DNA of 64,000 bases from Hawksworthiomyces lignivorus (GCA_002917075.1 NTMA01000005.1:1-64000); one strand, 5' to 3'. Counted from the first letter of the stretch, positions 23,601-36,101 are shown. A program made the numbers and translations. The notes: generated from the sequence alone by a model not told the origin.

Positions 23601-23735
23601 AACCGCGGCAGTGTCCGTGTGGCTCCAGCGGAGCGGAAGCCGGAGATGCTGGCCGAGCCAGCGCTTGCCCTCGAACCCCTGCGGCGTAGCCCGTCGCTTA
23701 TCAACGAACCGACTGCTGTTGTGATGGAAGCTTAA
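20679..23735 (+). CDS. kipA: Kinesin-7 motor protein (KipA/Tea2/Kip2 type)
   Basis: Plus-end-directed microtubule motor thought to carry polarity markers to hyphal tips. Exons are 20679-21468 and 21550-23735, giving 991 aa. The 81-nt intron interrupts DYFY-D-NVFSTHDN and reading through meets a stop. The ATG at 20679 has a good context (CCACCATGAC). A Ser/Pro-rich N-terminal extension of ~220 residues precedes the motor (about 225-575), which has VIVSVRVRPD, the P-loop GMTGTGKT (near residue 300), switch I NARSSRSHA, switch II DLAGSE and the neck-proximal HTTETINTLKFASRAKNNI. A coiled coil follows (RYRMEILELRTQLDTQ, then the EERVRDVEEERARERE stretch), then a second one near IREKDAEIAELRARLDDKD, and a Ser/Pro-rich tail. 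The long N-terminal extension and motor sequence favour kinesin-7; exact orthology to A. nidulans KipA is inferred. Confidence 0.92.
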
Positions 23736-26700
23736 ATTGACGGGAAACATACATTTTGTGTCTTGAGTAAGAGTGCGAGAGGCGTTCTTTGGGTGGTACT
23801 TGTGGGATTCTGCTACTGAATATTCTTTCTTGTTTTTTTTTTCTCTTGGCTTCTTGTTCCTTGTCTTATACCCGACATATTTTGTGTGTATTATTTCTTT
23901 TGACCATTTCCTTCATTCTGGAATGTTTGGGAGGTTCCTACTTTTTGTGAGAAGCAACGGACGATGTGTTGAGGTGAACGGTTTCAACGACGTTTGAGCA
24001 GTGTATTATTTATACGGGACCAAAGATCTATTCCGAAAAGACAGAAGAAAAGGAGGGCGTTAAATACCTCTTCGAATGGACAAAAGGGATAATGTCCTTC
24101 GCTTTAATATATCGAAGAAAATGATAGATGATATTAAATTTGTCTTTGTTTTTACCTGTTGGTATTCTTGTGACAAATGGATTTAAGGGGGTTCTGTTTC
24201 TCTTAAACGTAACACAAACACAACCATAGCAAACGAGAAGAAATCCACAGTATTCGCATCGAGGGACATCGTATTTACACAGCTAAGAGAGTCGATGCTC
24301 TATGTGCCAGCTCTTAACTTAGTATAAGATAGTATGCCGATGTTCGTGTACCCTCCATACTACTCCTTTTGTCGAAAACAAAGCAAGTAGCCGTCTCGGT
24401 CTGAATAGGAGAGCCAGAGGACAAGAAGTAAGCGGTGTGCAGACATCCGTCTTATGCCAGATCAGACGATCACATTCTGACTGGCAAGTTACAACTAGGG
24501 ATACGATGCTGTGTGTTTCCGAAGCTATCGGTTCTCGAAACATCATGTCTGTCCTATTACTATCAGTCCTCTCCTGCTTCGCTCCGCAGAGTAATATGGC
24601 ACCGTTCGCTAGGGCGCGGCCTTTCGCATTAAGCCTTTCTTTGGCTCGTGCGTCTTGTTTGTTATTTTGTTTGATATGCAGCCAATAGCTAGCAGAGACG
24701 ACAAGCGGCCATTGGTTCCACAGTCTCCCGGCAGGCCGATCGGGAGAACTAAAATAGGCAAACGCTGAAGTTTCTCGCCGGGCTATGCCGAAGATTGCGA
24801 CATCGCGGACCAAATATACCACCTCCGTGCCGATACAGCCCATATGTGCAAGCGGGATCGCGGGTACTGGCAGCGAGGCAGACAAGACTCTCTACTCCGG
24901 CTCCATCAGCAGTACTGCTAGCCGCAAATATTGAAGCGCCATCCACAGGCATTCCTGATTTCTCCCGAAGGCAATGCTGTGACCTATTTATCCCAACATC
25001 ATAGTAGTCGCGTGGCCGGGTTGATGTATGGATGGTCCACATATGCCTACCTTCTAGATTCGCGAAAACTCTCTTAGATCCCCTGTAAATGGCTAGTTAT
25101 AAAGGGATCTTTCAGGCCAGAAAGCTACCATCGTCTAAATTCTGGATATATTTGCTGGCTTTCTCTATTCTATGAAAACGTAGTTGATTTGTATCACTCT
25201 TCCTCGTGTTTGTTGTAAGGCGGTGGAGAGGGGCAGAATATAACACCCAGCAAATTACTTCCATAGTTGTTTGTTATACCTTTGGATGAAAGGAAATGGT
25301 GATTGGCATGAGGTTACTACTGCAGGAAGTTGAAGAAAAAAAATTGTCTTGAAAAACGGACAGGGATTCTACCATGGCAGGAGGCAAGCATGAGTGTACG
25401 TCGTACGTACAAAATTTGAGAGACGGTGTTGCGTGTTCGGCGAGAGCATCGTGCTTTTTGCATACTACGAATGCGGGCTTGTTCTCCAGGGACCACGTAC
25501 ACGTACGTGCCACCCACGACGGCATCTTGTCGCTCCGACTGCAGTGTGATGATGGTTTTCTGCCTGTCGCTCTGCGTCTTGGGTCACCTTTTTGCGTTCA
25601 ACAGCCAATGAGGCCCGAGAGTGGCATGCTTCTCTGTTCTTCCCGCTGCTGCACTCTCACTTGCCACAAGCCGAGAGACGAAAAAGGAACCCCCACAGAA
25701 GAGCAGGCCGACCAACCAACATGAGCCGCAGCAGAAAAAAACTTGTTTAAGCTCGACAGGGAGGTGTGGGCCGAGCACCAGAGGCAGCGAGGCACTCGTC
25801 TAAGACGACTCGAGCGACCAAGGATCGGCCGCAGAAAAGGGGAATTGCTCTTTTTTAACGTGTTTCAGAATGTCCCGAAGGCGGGCTAGCGCAGACCTGG
25901 CTCCCAGTTTTTCTGCTCTCGTTCTAGTGGCTCCCTTGACCCCAGCGAACTGACGACAGCCAAGGAAAATTCATTATGGGCAAACAGCTGTCTTTCCTCG
26001 CTCTTCTGCTATGTGGAAAGGTCGATGAAGGGTCCCCTCGTCCTCATTCTCGTCGCTCATATCTCGCGCTCCCTTGCTCGAACCTTGTCCAAGGGTCTTT
26101 CAATTTTTTTTTTTTCCTGTTTTGCGAAATGAATATGAGGGAATGGACTTACGGTAATTATTACACAGAGCACAAGCGAGTGAGTATTACTCTTGTGCAG
26201 CAGTGTAGAGCTCTCTCTCTCCGAGAGAGATCAAGGGTCCCTCTCTTTAGTCAACATACGAGTGAAATATGAAATACCACCTGTTGCTGTTTCGTTATAG
26301 TCGTACATCCGCTCGGTATTCTTATAAAAAATTAAAGACACAAGTTACACGCACACGTATGGGGCAGGCCTCCTCTTCTATGTCCCTTCGTTTGAGAGTC
26401 ATACACCTGTCGTATGGGAAAAAAGATCTTGTGGAGGCAATCTGCACAAGAAACGTGAAAAAACAGGGAAGTCAAACCAAGACAAGGGCCACCGTTTGTG
26501 TGTCCCATAGGTGGTGCTAGGAGGTGCGAATAAGCCTAGGAGCAATTACACAAAAATATGCAAAAAAGGGACCAACAAAACAAAAAAATGGCCCAACACA
26601 GCCCCAGTGATGTGCAGAGGCAAAAGTGAGGGTAAACTGCCAGCCAGTACGTAACTCGTTGGTCAGAGGAACTACTGGCTCTGGAACCCGATTTGTTTCT

Positions 26701-28555
26701 GGTCGCAAAAGAGCAGGTGTAAGAGAAAAATATTCGAATAGAGCCGAAGGAACGAAGAAAAAGGAGGACCGCATCCATTGGGATTCCCTTCCTCGCTTGT
26801 GTCAGCCCATACCTTCCCATCTTGGCCCATTACTGGAGATATCTTCCCCAGGCTTAAATGGCTACACAGGGGGGCTGGCCAAGGCAGAGAAGGCCCAGTG
26901 AGAAAGAGGAAAAAGAAACTGGAGAGCTTCCTGTATGTCGAGTGCGAGTACCGAGGACAGAAGAAGAAAGGAGCAGGCGCACAAAAAAGATCTTCATGAG
27001 AGGAGACAGACGACAGGCCAGTGGATGTGCGCGAACGCACAGATTAGGGGAGAAAAAGAAACAAGCTCATCTGCCGCGCTGTGCGTTTTCTCTCCTTGTT
27101 CCCTCGTTTTTGGTTTCGGTCTCGCAGTAATATTTTTTCAATTTGCCTTTGCTTCTGCTCCCCGTAGTTCGTCCTGTTTTCTTCTTTCCTGCAGCTCCGG
27201 CATCTAGACAGGCACTGCTGGCAGGCTGGACGGAGCACATACGTGGGCCAGTCAGAAAACCCTCATCCTCCGGACAGACGTGCTCTTTTTTTTTTCTCAA
27301 CTTTGCTTTCTTACAGCTCAAATTGGGTCATCCTTCCTGCGTCTAATTCGCATGTCCCCTTTCTTTTTTTCTGTCCTGTTTAGTTCCCCCACACTTCCCC
27401 TATGCCAGGGCCCGGTTTTCTTCTTCTTAGCCAAGACATCACGAACTTCTCAGTCCCGCTCCTCCTCCCCCCCCCTCCCCCCCGGCCCTCTTCTTTTGCC
27501 CAAGCTCCATTACATCCGAGGGAAGCGTATGCGCATGCTTGTGCCAACGTGCTGCAGGGTGCATACTCACGCACACACGCCACGAGTTGCAAGCACATTC
27601 CTCGCCGACATGCATACAAACTCAAATAAGCTAAATGAGACAAAACGAAGTTAATCTCCCAGCAAGGAGAAAAAAAGCCAGGCATCAAGAAGGGCCTCGG
27701 AATAACAAAGAGAGAAAGGCGTTCTTTTAACAAGGAAACCCTCTTTGATGCTCTTAATTCTCACGCACTCTCTCTTTACACACTTTATCTTGAGAGGCGG
27801 TGTTTCTTTGTGCTTCTTCTAGGGGGGATTTTTTATTCTCACGCTCATACACCTTTTTGTTTGCCTCATCTTCCGGCGGCTGCGGAACAGAGAGCAGCAG
27901 ATGAAGGAAAGAGGGTCCTGTTTGGCAGGCAAAGAAGGGAAAGAAAAGAGGGACTGATAGAAAATCCTTGCTTCCTTGGCTCCTCTCCGTCTCTCTCCTG
28001 GTCTTACTAGAGAGGACGTGACGTCGTTTTCCGTTCCATCGGACCGCCAATCTCAACCCTAAAAGCAACTAGGGCAAGGAGTTCACCGTTTATAATTCCA
28101 TCGTCGACGAAGATCATAAACCAAGCCGAACACACTTGTCTGATTGTGATAAGCGGCAAGACGTCCCGCTCGTCTATCCACCGACCCTCTCTGCCAACCA
28201 CCGCATTCCACTGTGTGGTTTGCTGCCCCGGATGGTCTCTAGCAAGCGGGTGGTCCGCTGTCTATTTCCTATTCCCCCATTCATTTTTTTTTCTTTGATT
28301 CTTTAAGAGACAGCGTCAACCACACAAGTTTGTAGTCTCTTGGCGCAGAGCTTGGCGAGGGCTTCTTTCTTGAACCTTGCATCCGTGTCGCTTCTCTCTT
28401 CGCTATACTGTCTCTCTCATCGCCTGCTTCGACTTCTATTGCGAGAACTTGCTTCTTCCCGGCTGATACTGGCCCGAGTTTCTGGTTTTTATACTTCACA
28501 TTGTCATATTCTCTCGCTGCATCTTTCGGCCCTGGTGGCCGACGTCAAGCCAGCC
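23736..28555. other. 4.8-kb gene-poor region
   Basis: No supportable gene; frames are short and overlap on both strands. It has T-rich and C-rich tracts (C runs around 27462-27484) and a near-palindromic CT/GA hairpin at 26212-26230. The open frame upstream of 28556 has no ATG. The region likely contains the kinesin 3' UTR and the promoter of the next gene. Confidence 0.55.
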
Positions 28556-30571
28556 ATGCCGCCAACACTCGATTTGAGTCGGACGACACACAAGATGATC
28601 GTGTCTCCGCCACGCATCAATTTACGGCGAGCCGCATCATATTCACATGACAAAGGCCCTTTATCATCAACTTCATCACGCTTCAGTTTTAATCATCTCG
28701 TTTTCGCATCACCACCTCCGTCTCCAGGTCTGCCACAGCTACTTCCCCCGCGAAGGCGAAAGCCCTCCCATACTCCACGGCCCAGCCGAGTACTACGCGC
28801 TGTCTTGTATCTGGCCAGCCTCGTCTGCATCGGCTACGTGGCTCTCACCTCGTTCGGGAACCGACGGACTTCCAGCGCGGCCAGCGATGGCTTGTACATC
28901 TGGCCGACATATCTTCGGCCGGATGGAGAATCCTACGAGATGGTCGGCAGGAGCATCCTGCCAGAATACCCGACGCCTGTCATAATGAGCGACAGTCGTG
29001 GAGACCCCAAGTGGACCGTGTCGATTCCGCCAAACTACAACTTTCCGCTTGCGGCGGACCAGTACGTCGACATCTGCAAAAAGTGCGAGGAGGTTGCCAG
29101 CCGCGTGGATGCGCTGCGGGGGCGCGGCAGCGGTATCAGCATCAGCAGCCTGAGTGCTTTTGGTAGCAATAAAAAGGCAAAAAAGTCTAAGAGCCATTGG
29201 AGCAAGCGTTCGAACGACGGAAACTTCGTAGACGTCCACGAGGCAGAGGTGGCAGGTTTTCTCCCTGGAAGCGTGTCGATCGGCACGCTGCTCAGCCAGC
29301 AGGCTGAAGACGGCGACCTCGTGGGCGAGACGCGCGACAGCCTCGTGTACCGGCCCGTGTGCGCGCGCAGCTTGACGTTCGTGCTCGCATCTTCCGATGC
29401 CGGCCTGGGGCGCACGCTGATGCTGCTGTGGATGGCCTTCACGCAAGCACGGAACGAGGGACGCGGCTTCTTCATCGACGACACGCGCTGGGCGTACGGA
29501 AAGTACGCACACATTTTCGCGCCGCCACCCTCGCCTGATTGCCGGGCGCCGCTGCGCCACGAGATGCTTCCCTGTCCCCGCCAGGCCCGCCATCTCGTCA
29601 TGACCGTCGACACGGCTCGCGAATTCTTCTTCCCAGAGGCCAGCGCAGAAACGGAGACGCCGGACCTAGATCCAGATTATAATGCCCACCTATTTGACCT
29701 CGCTCGCCGTGGTTACGAAGCCCTGTTTCACCTCAACGACGAGGACAGCCAGCATGTCGCCAGCCGAGTAGAGCAGCTCAAAGGCCGAACGAGAGTCGAG
29801 AAACGCGGCAACGAAGAAGGAGATGCTAGCGGGCACGATGCTGGCGAGCACGGCATGGTCGTCGGCATGCACGTCCGCCGCGGCGACCGACGGCCGGTGG
29901 AATTCCAGTACCGCGACTCTTACATACCGCTCAACTTGTACACCGACCGGGCCTATGAAGAGATCGAGGCCCAGCACAGGCAAAAGCAGCAACACCACCA
30001 GAGCGTACCGGATCAGCAGGCACGCAGTCGCTCCCTCCTAGTGCTCGCATCCGATGACCCCACAGTGTACGAATCGTACGAGTTTTCGGGTGCGGCGCGG
30101 GCCCAAGAGCACATCCGACTGGCCAGCAGAGCTGCATCCGAGCCCCAAGTGGTCGAGCCCGGCGTCCTCCACAAGTTTGTGGATGAGACGTTCGGCTGGG
30201 AAGGTGGCTTTTTTGCCGCCATGTTCTGGAACTTGGGCCGGTCGAGCCTCAACTCGGCAGCCTCTGGGGCAGCGGCGTCTGCTGTCGCATCAGGCTCCGC
30301 CCGCAGGAACAACAAGAACGTCGCGTCCATGATGGAGACGGTGAGCCAGATGCCGCCGTCGGCGGAGACGCTGCGGATTCGCAGTCTCGTCGGTCGAGCG
30401 TATATGATGGATCTGGCGGTCCTCTCAGAGGCCAGCGACGCTATCGTCTGCGCCGTCAGCGCCACGGGCTGCCGCCTCCTTGCCGTCATGATGGGCTGGG
30501 ACGCAGCCGTGGAGCAGCGGCGGTGGATCAACATCGACGGCAACTATGGGTGGTGGGCGGTCGACCTATGA
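28556..30571 (+). CDS. Type II membrane protein with fucosyltransferase-like (GT23/O-FucT) fold
   Basis: Single exon, 671 aa from the first in-frame ATG (context CAGCCATGCC). A basic, Pro/Ser-rich cytosolic stretch of ~85 residues is followed by one membrane segment (VLRAVLYLASLVCIGYVAL), the usual layout of a Golgi glycosyltransferase. The lumenal part contains SDAGLGRTLMLLWMAFTQAR, RGFFIDDTRWAYGKYAHIF, and GMHVRRGDRRPVEFQYRD, which matches the HxRRGD-type donor-binding motif of the alpha-1,6/O-fucosyltransferase superfamily. Near the C-terminus ASDDPTVYESYEF and EASDAIVCAVSATGCRLLAV fit the same Rossmann-like half. A Lys/Ser insert (KKAKKSKSHWSKRS) and a charged insert (about residues 405-430) are not typical. 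The family is inferred from motifs; donor and acceptor are unknown, and a non-catalytic role cannot be excluded. Confidence 0.78.
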   Translation: MPPTLDLSRTTHKMIVSPPRINLRRAASYSHDKGPLSSTSSRFSFNHLVFASPPPSPGLPQLLPPRRRKPSHTPRPSRVLRAVLYLASLVCIGYVALTSFGNRRTSSAASDGLYIWPTYLRPDGESYEMVGRSILPEYPTPVIMSDSRGDPKWTVSIPPNYNFPLAADQYVDICKKCEEVASRVDALRGRGSGISISSLSAFGSNKKAKKSKSHWSKRSNDGNFVDVHEAEVAGFLPGSVSIGTLLSQQAEDGDLVGETRDSLVYRPVCARSLTFVLASSDAGLGRTLMLLWMAFTQARNEGRGFFIDDTRWAYGKYAHIFAPPPSPDCRAPLRHEMLPCPRQARHLVMTVDTAREFFFPEASAETETPDLDPDYNAHLFDLARRGYEALFHLNDEDSQHVASRVEQLKGRTRVEKRGNEEGDASGHDAGEHGMVVGMHVRRGDRRPVEFQYRDSYIPLNLYTDRAYEEIEAQHRQKQQHHQSVPDQQARSRSLLVLASDDPTVYESYEFSGAARAQEHIRLASRAASEPQVVEPGVLHKFVDETFGWEGGFFAAMFWNLGRSSLNSAASGAAASAVASGSARRNNKNVASMMETVSQMPPSAETLRIRSLVGRAYMMDLAVLSEASDAIVCAVSATGCRLLAVMMGWDAAVEQRRWINIDGNYGWWAVDL

Positions 30572-32201
30572 ATGGTCACCACTCTCCCATCCTCTTTATC
30601 TTTCTTTTCTCTCATCTTTCTTCCATTTGTTATCGATCAGACTCTCTCTCTCTTTTTTTTTTTTGTTTCCACAACTGTTAGCGTTGCATCCGGTCCGGTT
30701 CGGGTTTGGTCTCTGGTTCATATATTTTGCATTTTCATGATAAGGAGCAAGGGGAAAGGGGGAAAAAGCAATCGCACTAATACCATCTTTTTCATAAGGC
30801 CAGATCCATTAGTCTGGAGCTGATTTTCTTTTGTTGGCACAACGGAGTGGTATTGGGCAGTAGAGGAGAGCACTGCATCCTCAACACACATCACTTATTC
30901 GCTTTCTTGGAGACCCTGGCTGGGATCCGGATATTCAGAAATGCATATTGAACAATATATCTGATTCGTAATGCTTCCCATCAAAGTAGCAAATGGTGAT
31001 TATGTGAACGAATAAGAATGACAAGAAGCGAATAAGAACGGCAACGAACGAATAAGAACGAACGCGAATCCGAACAAGAACTCGAGGAAAAGACGTTGAG
31101 ATCACGTGGCTGCCAAGGACATCGGGATCTCAAAGAAGATGTAAGATGGAAGGAAGGCAATTACTGAATTAGGAAAGAGGTTTTTGGAAGGTTTTACCAA
31201 ACACTGCAGCTCTAGCGCTGAAGCGAAGGAAAGGACAACCGTGCCTGGTGCGCCAAGGAAGGATGTTGCAGACGAATAGCAACAGTGCCATTTCTGTACA
31301 AGATAAATAAAGATCTAGTTGGCCAGGAAGTGACGTATTATTAGTCGTCGCACAAGGAAGGCAGGCACCAAGCTCATTCCGAAAAAATGAAGTAAATAGT
31401 CAAAAGTCTCGCCATTTGCATATACACTTATGGAACTCAATTGCTGCTTCGAAATCGCGACCAGTGGATAAGCCGAAATGGCGGCCGGCAGATAAAGGGC
31501 CACGTCTTTTGGCACGAGCAGAAAATGGATCCTAGAATTGAAATCCAAGAAAACGGGTGATCCCACAGGCTTCGCAGTACGATAAAGTCTCTGTAATGAC
31601 ACCATAACGAAAATCTTTGGAAATGAAGTGGGCAAGGAAAAGTCCGACGTTGTACCTCCTTCTGCAAAATTGGGTGTAAACAAGTGTAAAGGATACTTAT
31701 GCGGGTTTGCGGATACGAATACGAAGACAGCATCTGATTGGCTGCGTGCCCCATTCAACAGTTTTTAAGTTTGCGAGGTGCCTGGTGGCTCTCGCCATGC
31801 AACCAAAAAAGGGGAGCCCAGCTGGATTTTACCTCCTATTTGCTGACCGCCTTAGCAAAATATCCTCTTTGTACCTCTAGATAGCGGCAGGTATTTTAAT
31901 CCAGCCCGTGCCGCTTCTCTCATATCGAACTTCAGAGCAAGCGATTGTCGTCTTCTCTGCCTCTCAATCGATTACGACAGACGCGGACGAGCTCTCTCTC
32001 TCCTGGGAATCTTTTCATCTCTTTTTCTCGTCTTTCTCTTGTTCTCTCGCTGGGCGCTGCTCAGGGATCTGGTTCCCCCTTTATAGCGTTCTCTTCCCAC
32101 CGCAGGAGCGTCATCTCGTCGCGCCGTTGTCTTTCTCGACTTTTGAGCAGCCCGCTCACAGCTCTCTCGCTCTATATCCGATCCTGTAGTCTCTTTTCCC
32201 A
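30572..32201. other. Intergenic region upstream of cyp51
   Basis: 1.6 kb without a supportable gene. It holds a T-rich 3' flank, a three-unit 20-bp repeat (31009-31068), a CACGTG at 31103-31108 and a pyrimidine-rich stretch (31970-32190) just before the cyp51 ATG, which fits a fungal core promoter and leader. Confidence 0.6.
31009..31068 (+). repeat. 20-bp tandem repeat, three units
   Basis: Units begin at 31009, 31029 and 31049, each with CGAATAAGAA followed by a more variable A/G/C half. They lie in intergenic DNA about 440 bp after the glycosyltransferase-like gene and 1.1 kb before cyp51. Confidence 0.8.
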
Positions 32202-33957
32202 ATGGGCGTCTTCCAGGATCTTGCGGGACCATTGTCCCAGCAATATGCCGAGCTCGGCTTGGCCGCGCAGGTTGCCGTGGGCCTGGCCGCCGCGCTCATC
32301 GTGGTGGTCTTCTTCAATGTCGCAAGCCAGATTTTGTTCAAGAACCCCCATGAGCCGCCACTGGTTTTCCACTGGTTCCCAGTCATCGGCAGCACCATCA
32401 CCTACGGCATGGATCCGCCTCGGTTCTTCAAGGAGAACCGGAAAAAGGTATGGTAGAAAGACTTTCGTTCAGATCGTGCAAAAAAAAACCTGTTCGCGGC
32501 ATTGGCTAATATTCCTCTTCTTCACCTTGCAGTACGGCGATGTTTTCACTTTTGTGCTTCTAGGCCGCAAGACCACGGTCTGCCTTGGTCCTGCTGGCAA
32601 CGACTTCATCCTGAACGGCAAGATCCGTGACGTCAGTGCCGAAGAAATCTACACGGTCCTGACCACGCCCGTGTTTGGCAAGGACGTCGTCTATGACTGC
32701 CCGAACGCTAAGCTGATGGAGCAGAAGAAGGTATGTGATCTTGCTTTCTCTCTCTCTCTGCCTGTCCCCCTCTCCACTTCTGACCAAACTACTGACGATA
32801 CGGCTGAACAGTTCATGAAGGTGGCTCTGACTACCGAGGCCTTCCGCTCGTACGTCCCTATCATCTCGGACGAGGTCACCAGCTACTTCAAGCGCAGCGC
32901 CGACTTCAAGGGCAACTCCGGCGTCGTCAACATACCACCCAAGATGGCCGAGATCACCATCTTCACCGCCTCGCACGCGCTGCAGGGCAAGGAGATCCGC
33001 GCGCAGTTCGACGAATCCCTGGCCAGCCTGTACCACGACCTCGACATGGGCTTCAGCCCGATCAACTTCATGCTGCACTGGGCCCCGCTTCCCTGGAACA
33101 ACCGTCGTGACCACGCCCAGCGCACCGTTGCCAAGATCTACATGGACACCATCAAGCGCCGCCGCGCCAGCGGCGAGAGCAGCTCGCAGGACATGATGTA
33201 CCACCTGATGAACGCAGCCTACAAGAATGGCACGCAGGTCCCGGACCACGAGATCGCCCACATGATGATCGCCCTGCTCATGGCTGGCCAGCACTCGTCG
33301 TCGTCCACCAGCTCCTGGATCATGCTGCGCCTCGCCTCGCGTCCGGACATCATCGAGGATCTCTATCAGGAGCAGGTGCGTGCCCTCGGTGCCGACCTGC
33401 CGCCGCTGCAATACGAGCACCTGGCCAAGCTGCCGCTGCACGGCGCCATCGTCAAGGAGACGCTGCGTCTGCATGCGCCCATCCACTCCATCATGCGCGC
33501 CGTCAAGCAGCCCATGCCCGTCCCCGGCACCAAGTTCGTCATCCCCCCAAGCAACGTTCTCCTGTCCGCCCCCGGCGTCTCGGCCAGCGACCCCGTCTTC
33601 TTCCCCAACCCCGACGAGTGGGACCCGCACCGGTGGGAGGTCGACTCGCCCAACGCGCCCACCATTGTCCGCAACGCCCCCAACGAGGACGAGGAGGAGA
33701 AGATCGACTACGGCTACGGCCTGGTCAGCAAGGGCGCCGCGTCGCCGTACCTGCCCTTCGGCGCCGGCCGGCATCGGTGCATCGGCGAGCAGTTTGCCAA
33801 CGTGCAGCTGCAGACTATCGTGGCCGAGACCGTGCGCATGTTCAAGTTCCGCAACGTCGACGGCAGCAACAAGGTCATCGGCACCGACTACGCCTCGCTG
33901 TTCTCGCGGCCGCTGGAGCCTGCCCCGATCTACTGGGAGCGCCGCGAGAAGGCATGA
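32202..33957 (+). CDS. cyp51: Lanosterol/eburicol 14-alpha-demethylase (CYP51B type)
   Basis: ER cytochrome P450 that removes the 14-alpha methyl of lanosterol or eburicol in ergosterol synthesis; the azole target. Exons are 32202-32447, 32533-32730 and 32812-33957, giving 529 aa. The start [18 protein letters not shown] and a membrane anchor ([18 protein letters not shown]) match CYP51B. Visible motifs are [37 protein letters not shown] with Tyr136, [14 protein letters not shown] (I helix), [15 protein letters not shown] (ExxR) and [11 protein letters not shown] with heme ligand Cys471. Introns are 85 and 81 nt; the second has no stop and is in frame, so retention would add 27 residues after LMEQKK. 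The frame upstream of 32202 is a different phase. All motifs appear intact and wild-type-like. Only one CYP51 is in the window; A or C paralogues, if any, lie elsewhere. Confidence 0.97.
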
Positions 33958-35650
33958 TTCTTCTCCTACCCAACTCTTTTTCCTGTCTTTTTTTTTCCTG
34001 AAACCTGCATCGGATGGGGTCGCTTTCGGTAAATCGTGAAAAGGAGACCCTGGATTGGAAAAAAGACAGCTAAAGTCAGGAGCGTCTTTGCTCTTTCGAT
34101 GTTTGTCACGAGATCAAGAGATACGTGCCCAGAAATCCCAGCAAACAAAACAACAACGCATAAGCGAGAGAACCAAGAGAGACTAGAAAAAGCCATTTTG
34201 ACCTAATATTATTAATTAAGCCCTTTTCTGTTTGTATATATAGATCTAGCCCGGTTTTAATATATTCTATCATAAAAAGCAATCTTTGAGCTTTCCCCAT
34301 GCGTAGATTGATGAGACTCTGCGACAGAGTCCAGACCAATATAACATATTTGGTTAATGCTACTGATGCAAACAGCTATATGTGGCTTTGGGGATAGCTC
34401 GGTCTCGGTCATTATAGCTCATCCGCGAATGCACGTCTTTGCTACGTTGATGCACGCCCTGGAAGAAGTAAAAGAAAGACATAAAAATCAAAGTTAGTGG
34501 TGGTGCTTCCCTTGGTTTATGTCTGGAATATCGAAAAGAAACTCATGTTACAAAGCAGCATCATCCAATTGAGTTTCGCAGTTGCTTTAATGTGAGATTG
34601 CGATCGACTATGATCAATCGTTCGTCGATGGAATGGCATGATGGAATGAAGCGGTGAGCACGGAGAGAAGTGAGGGCAAAGTATGGCACGGCACCACTGA
34701 TTTCGCCGGCTCTCTTCAAACCTATGAAGAGCAAGTGTCGCTAACACGATCTCCAGCTTTCTCCCTCACAGACCCCTCAATCTTCCATGGCCTCACCTGG
34801 TGCTTGTTTGGTGGGTCTCTGTTTGTATGTAGTGGAACCTAGGATGACGGACTCCTCCTATCAGTGAACAAGTGAACGCACAGGTATGCGCATGGTTTTT
34901 TTTTCAGGCAAACAAGCATTCGTCCGGGCGATCTCAGTGATGCTTGCATTGCCAATGGGCACAATTTATTGCTGTCTTCTTTGCCAGGAATGCCTCAGAC
35001 TTCGGATCGCCCGGAGAAGAAAGGAAATACGAATATGCAGTAAGACACATAGTATAAGTTTTTGGCTGGCTGGGTATTAGTCGTGCGTTTGTATTTTGCG
35101 CCGAGGGAAGTCGCGACACTGCCACTCATGCGCTTTTCCATATTTTGTTCTGGAAGGTATATGTCTCCGTACTCGTATAATTAGCTCCTTTGGGCCAATG
35201 AACTTGCAGGGTGGACCAAGCTCTCACTCTCACTTTCTCACTTTCTCATGAGTTCCTGCCCTCTGGTCGCTCTTTCCCTCCCCATAAACAGAAACGGGGC
35301 CTAAAACCGCCCCTTGCACATCATCCTCCCCTGATGACGCATCCTTGTCAGAGAGTCATGAAACAAGAAGGGGGCCCAGACTGCAAACCAGCTTCAAGTC
35401 CATAGCAGAAAGAAAAGAACAATAATAAAGGCGGGGAGACACATGCAACGTCTCTTGCATTTATAAAAAGCTCGGCAGTCTTCCCGTGAGACGGTGTCCG
35501 GGGGGTACCCGCAATCCTACACGGCACAAATTTGAACAGACGAAAAAGGAAACAAAACAAGCCGGGAGGCGGATCAGAAGAGAAGAAACAACAAGAAACA
35601 ACGCCAAACGACAGGGACCAGGAAGCAAACCACAAGAAGAGCTTTACACA
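33958..35650. other. Intergenic region between cyp51 and the DUF3074 gene
   Basis: 1.7 kb with no supportable gene. It is AT-rich on the left (34200-34370), with a purine-rich stretch just before the next ATG. I see no repeat or RNA gene. Confidence 0.55.
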
Positions 35651-36070
35651 ATGGCTGACGACAACCAGCTCGGCCCGCTCCTCCGCCTCTGGGGATTGAC
35701 CATGGACCAGCTGCCTCCGCGGACTGGGGGCGACGTAGACGAGGTCACGTCTTTTTTGATGTCCTTCCTGCAGGAGTCTGTCGCCTTCGTCGACAGTCTC
35801 GACGAGCTTCTTAGCAACCCGGGCCCGTCGAATCTGTGGAAGCGCAAGGGCAGCAAGTCTTACCACGGCAAGGAGACCGGCGGCCCCAGCAACAACCACA
35901 TTGCGGTTGACCTGTTTGAGCGAACCGTGCCCGTCACGGCGCTGGAGACGGTGCTCTCGCGGCAGGCTGCCCAGCACGGCGATGGTGAAGAAGCCGCCAC
36001 CGCCGCCGCCATCGCAGCTGTTGCTGCTGCCGAGGGCGACAACGGCAACGACGGCGATGCGGCCAACAAC

Positions 36071-36101
<31 letters not shown>

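Noticed and set aside
32560..33774. 404-aa antisense frame over cyp51
   Set aside because: Shadow of a GC3-rich gene; no motif, and the sense frame is an unambiguous P450.
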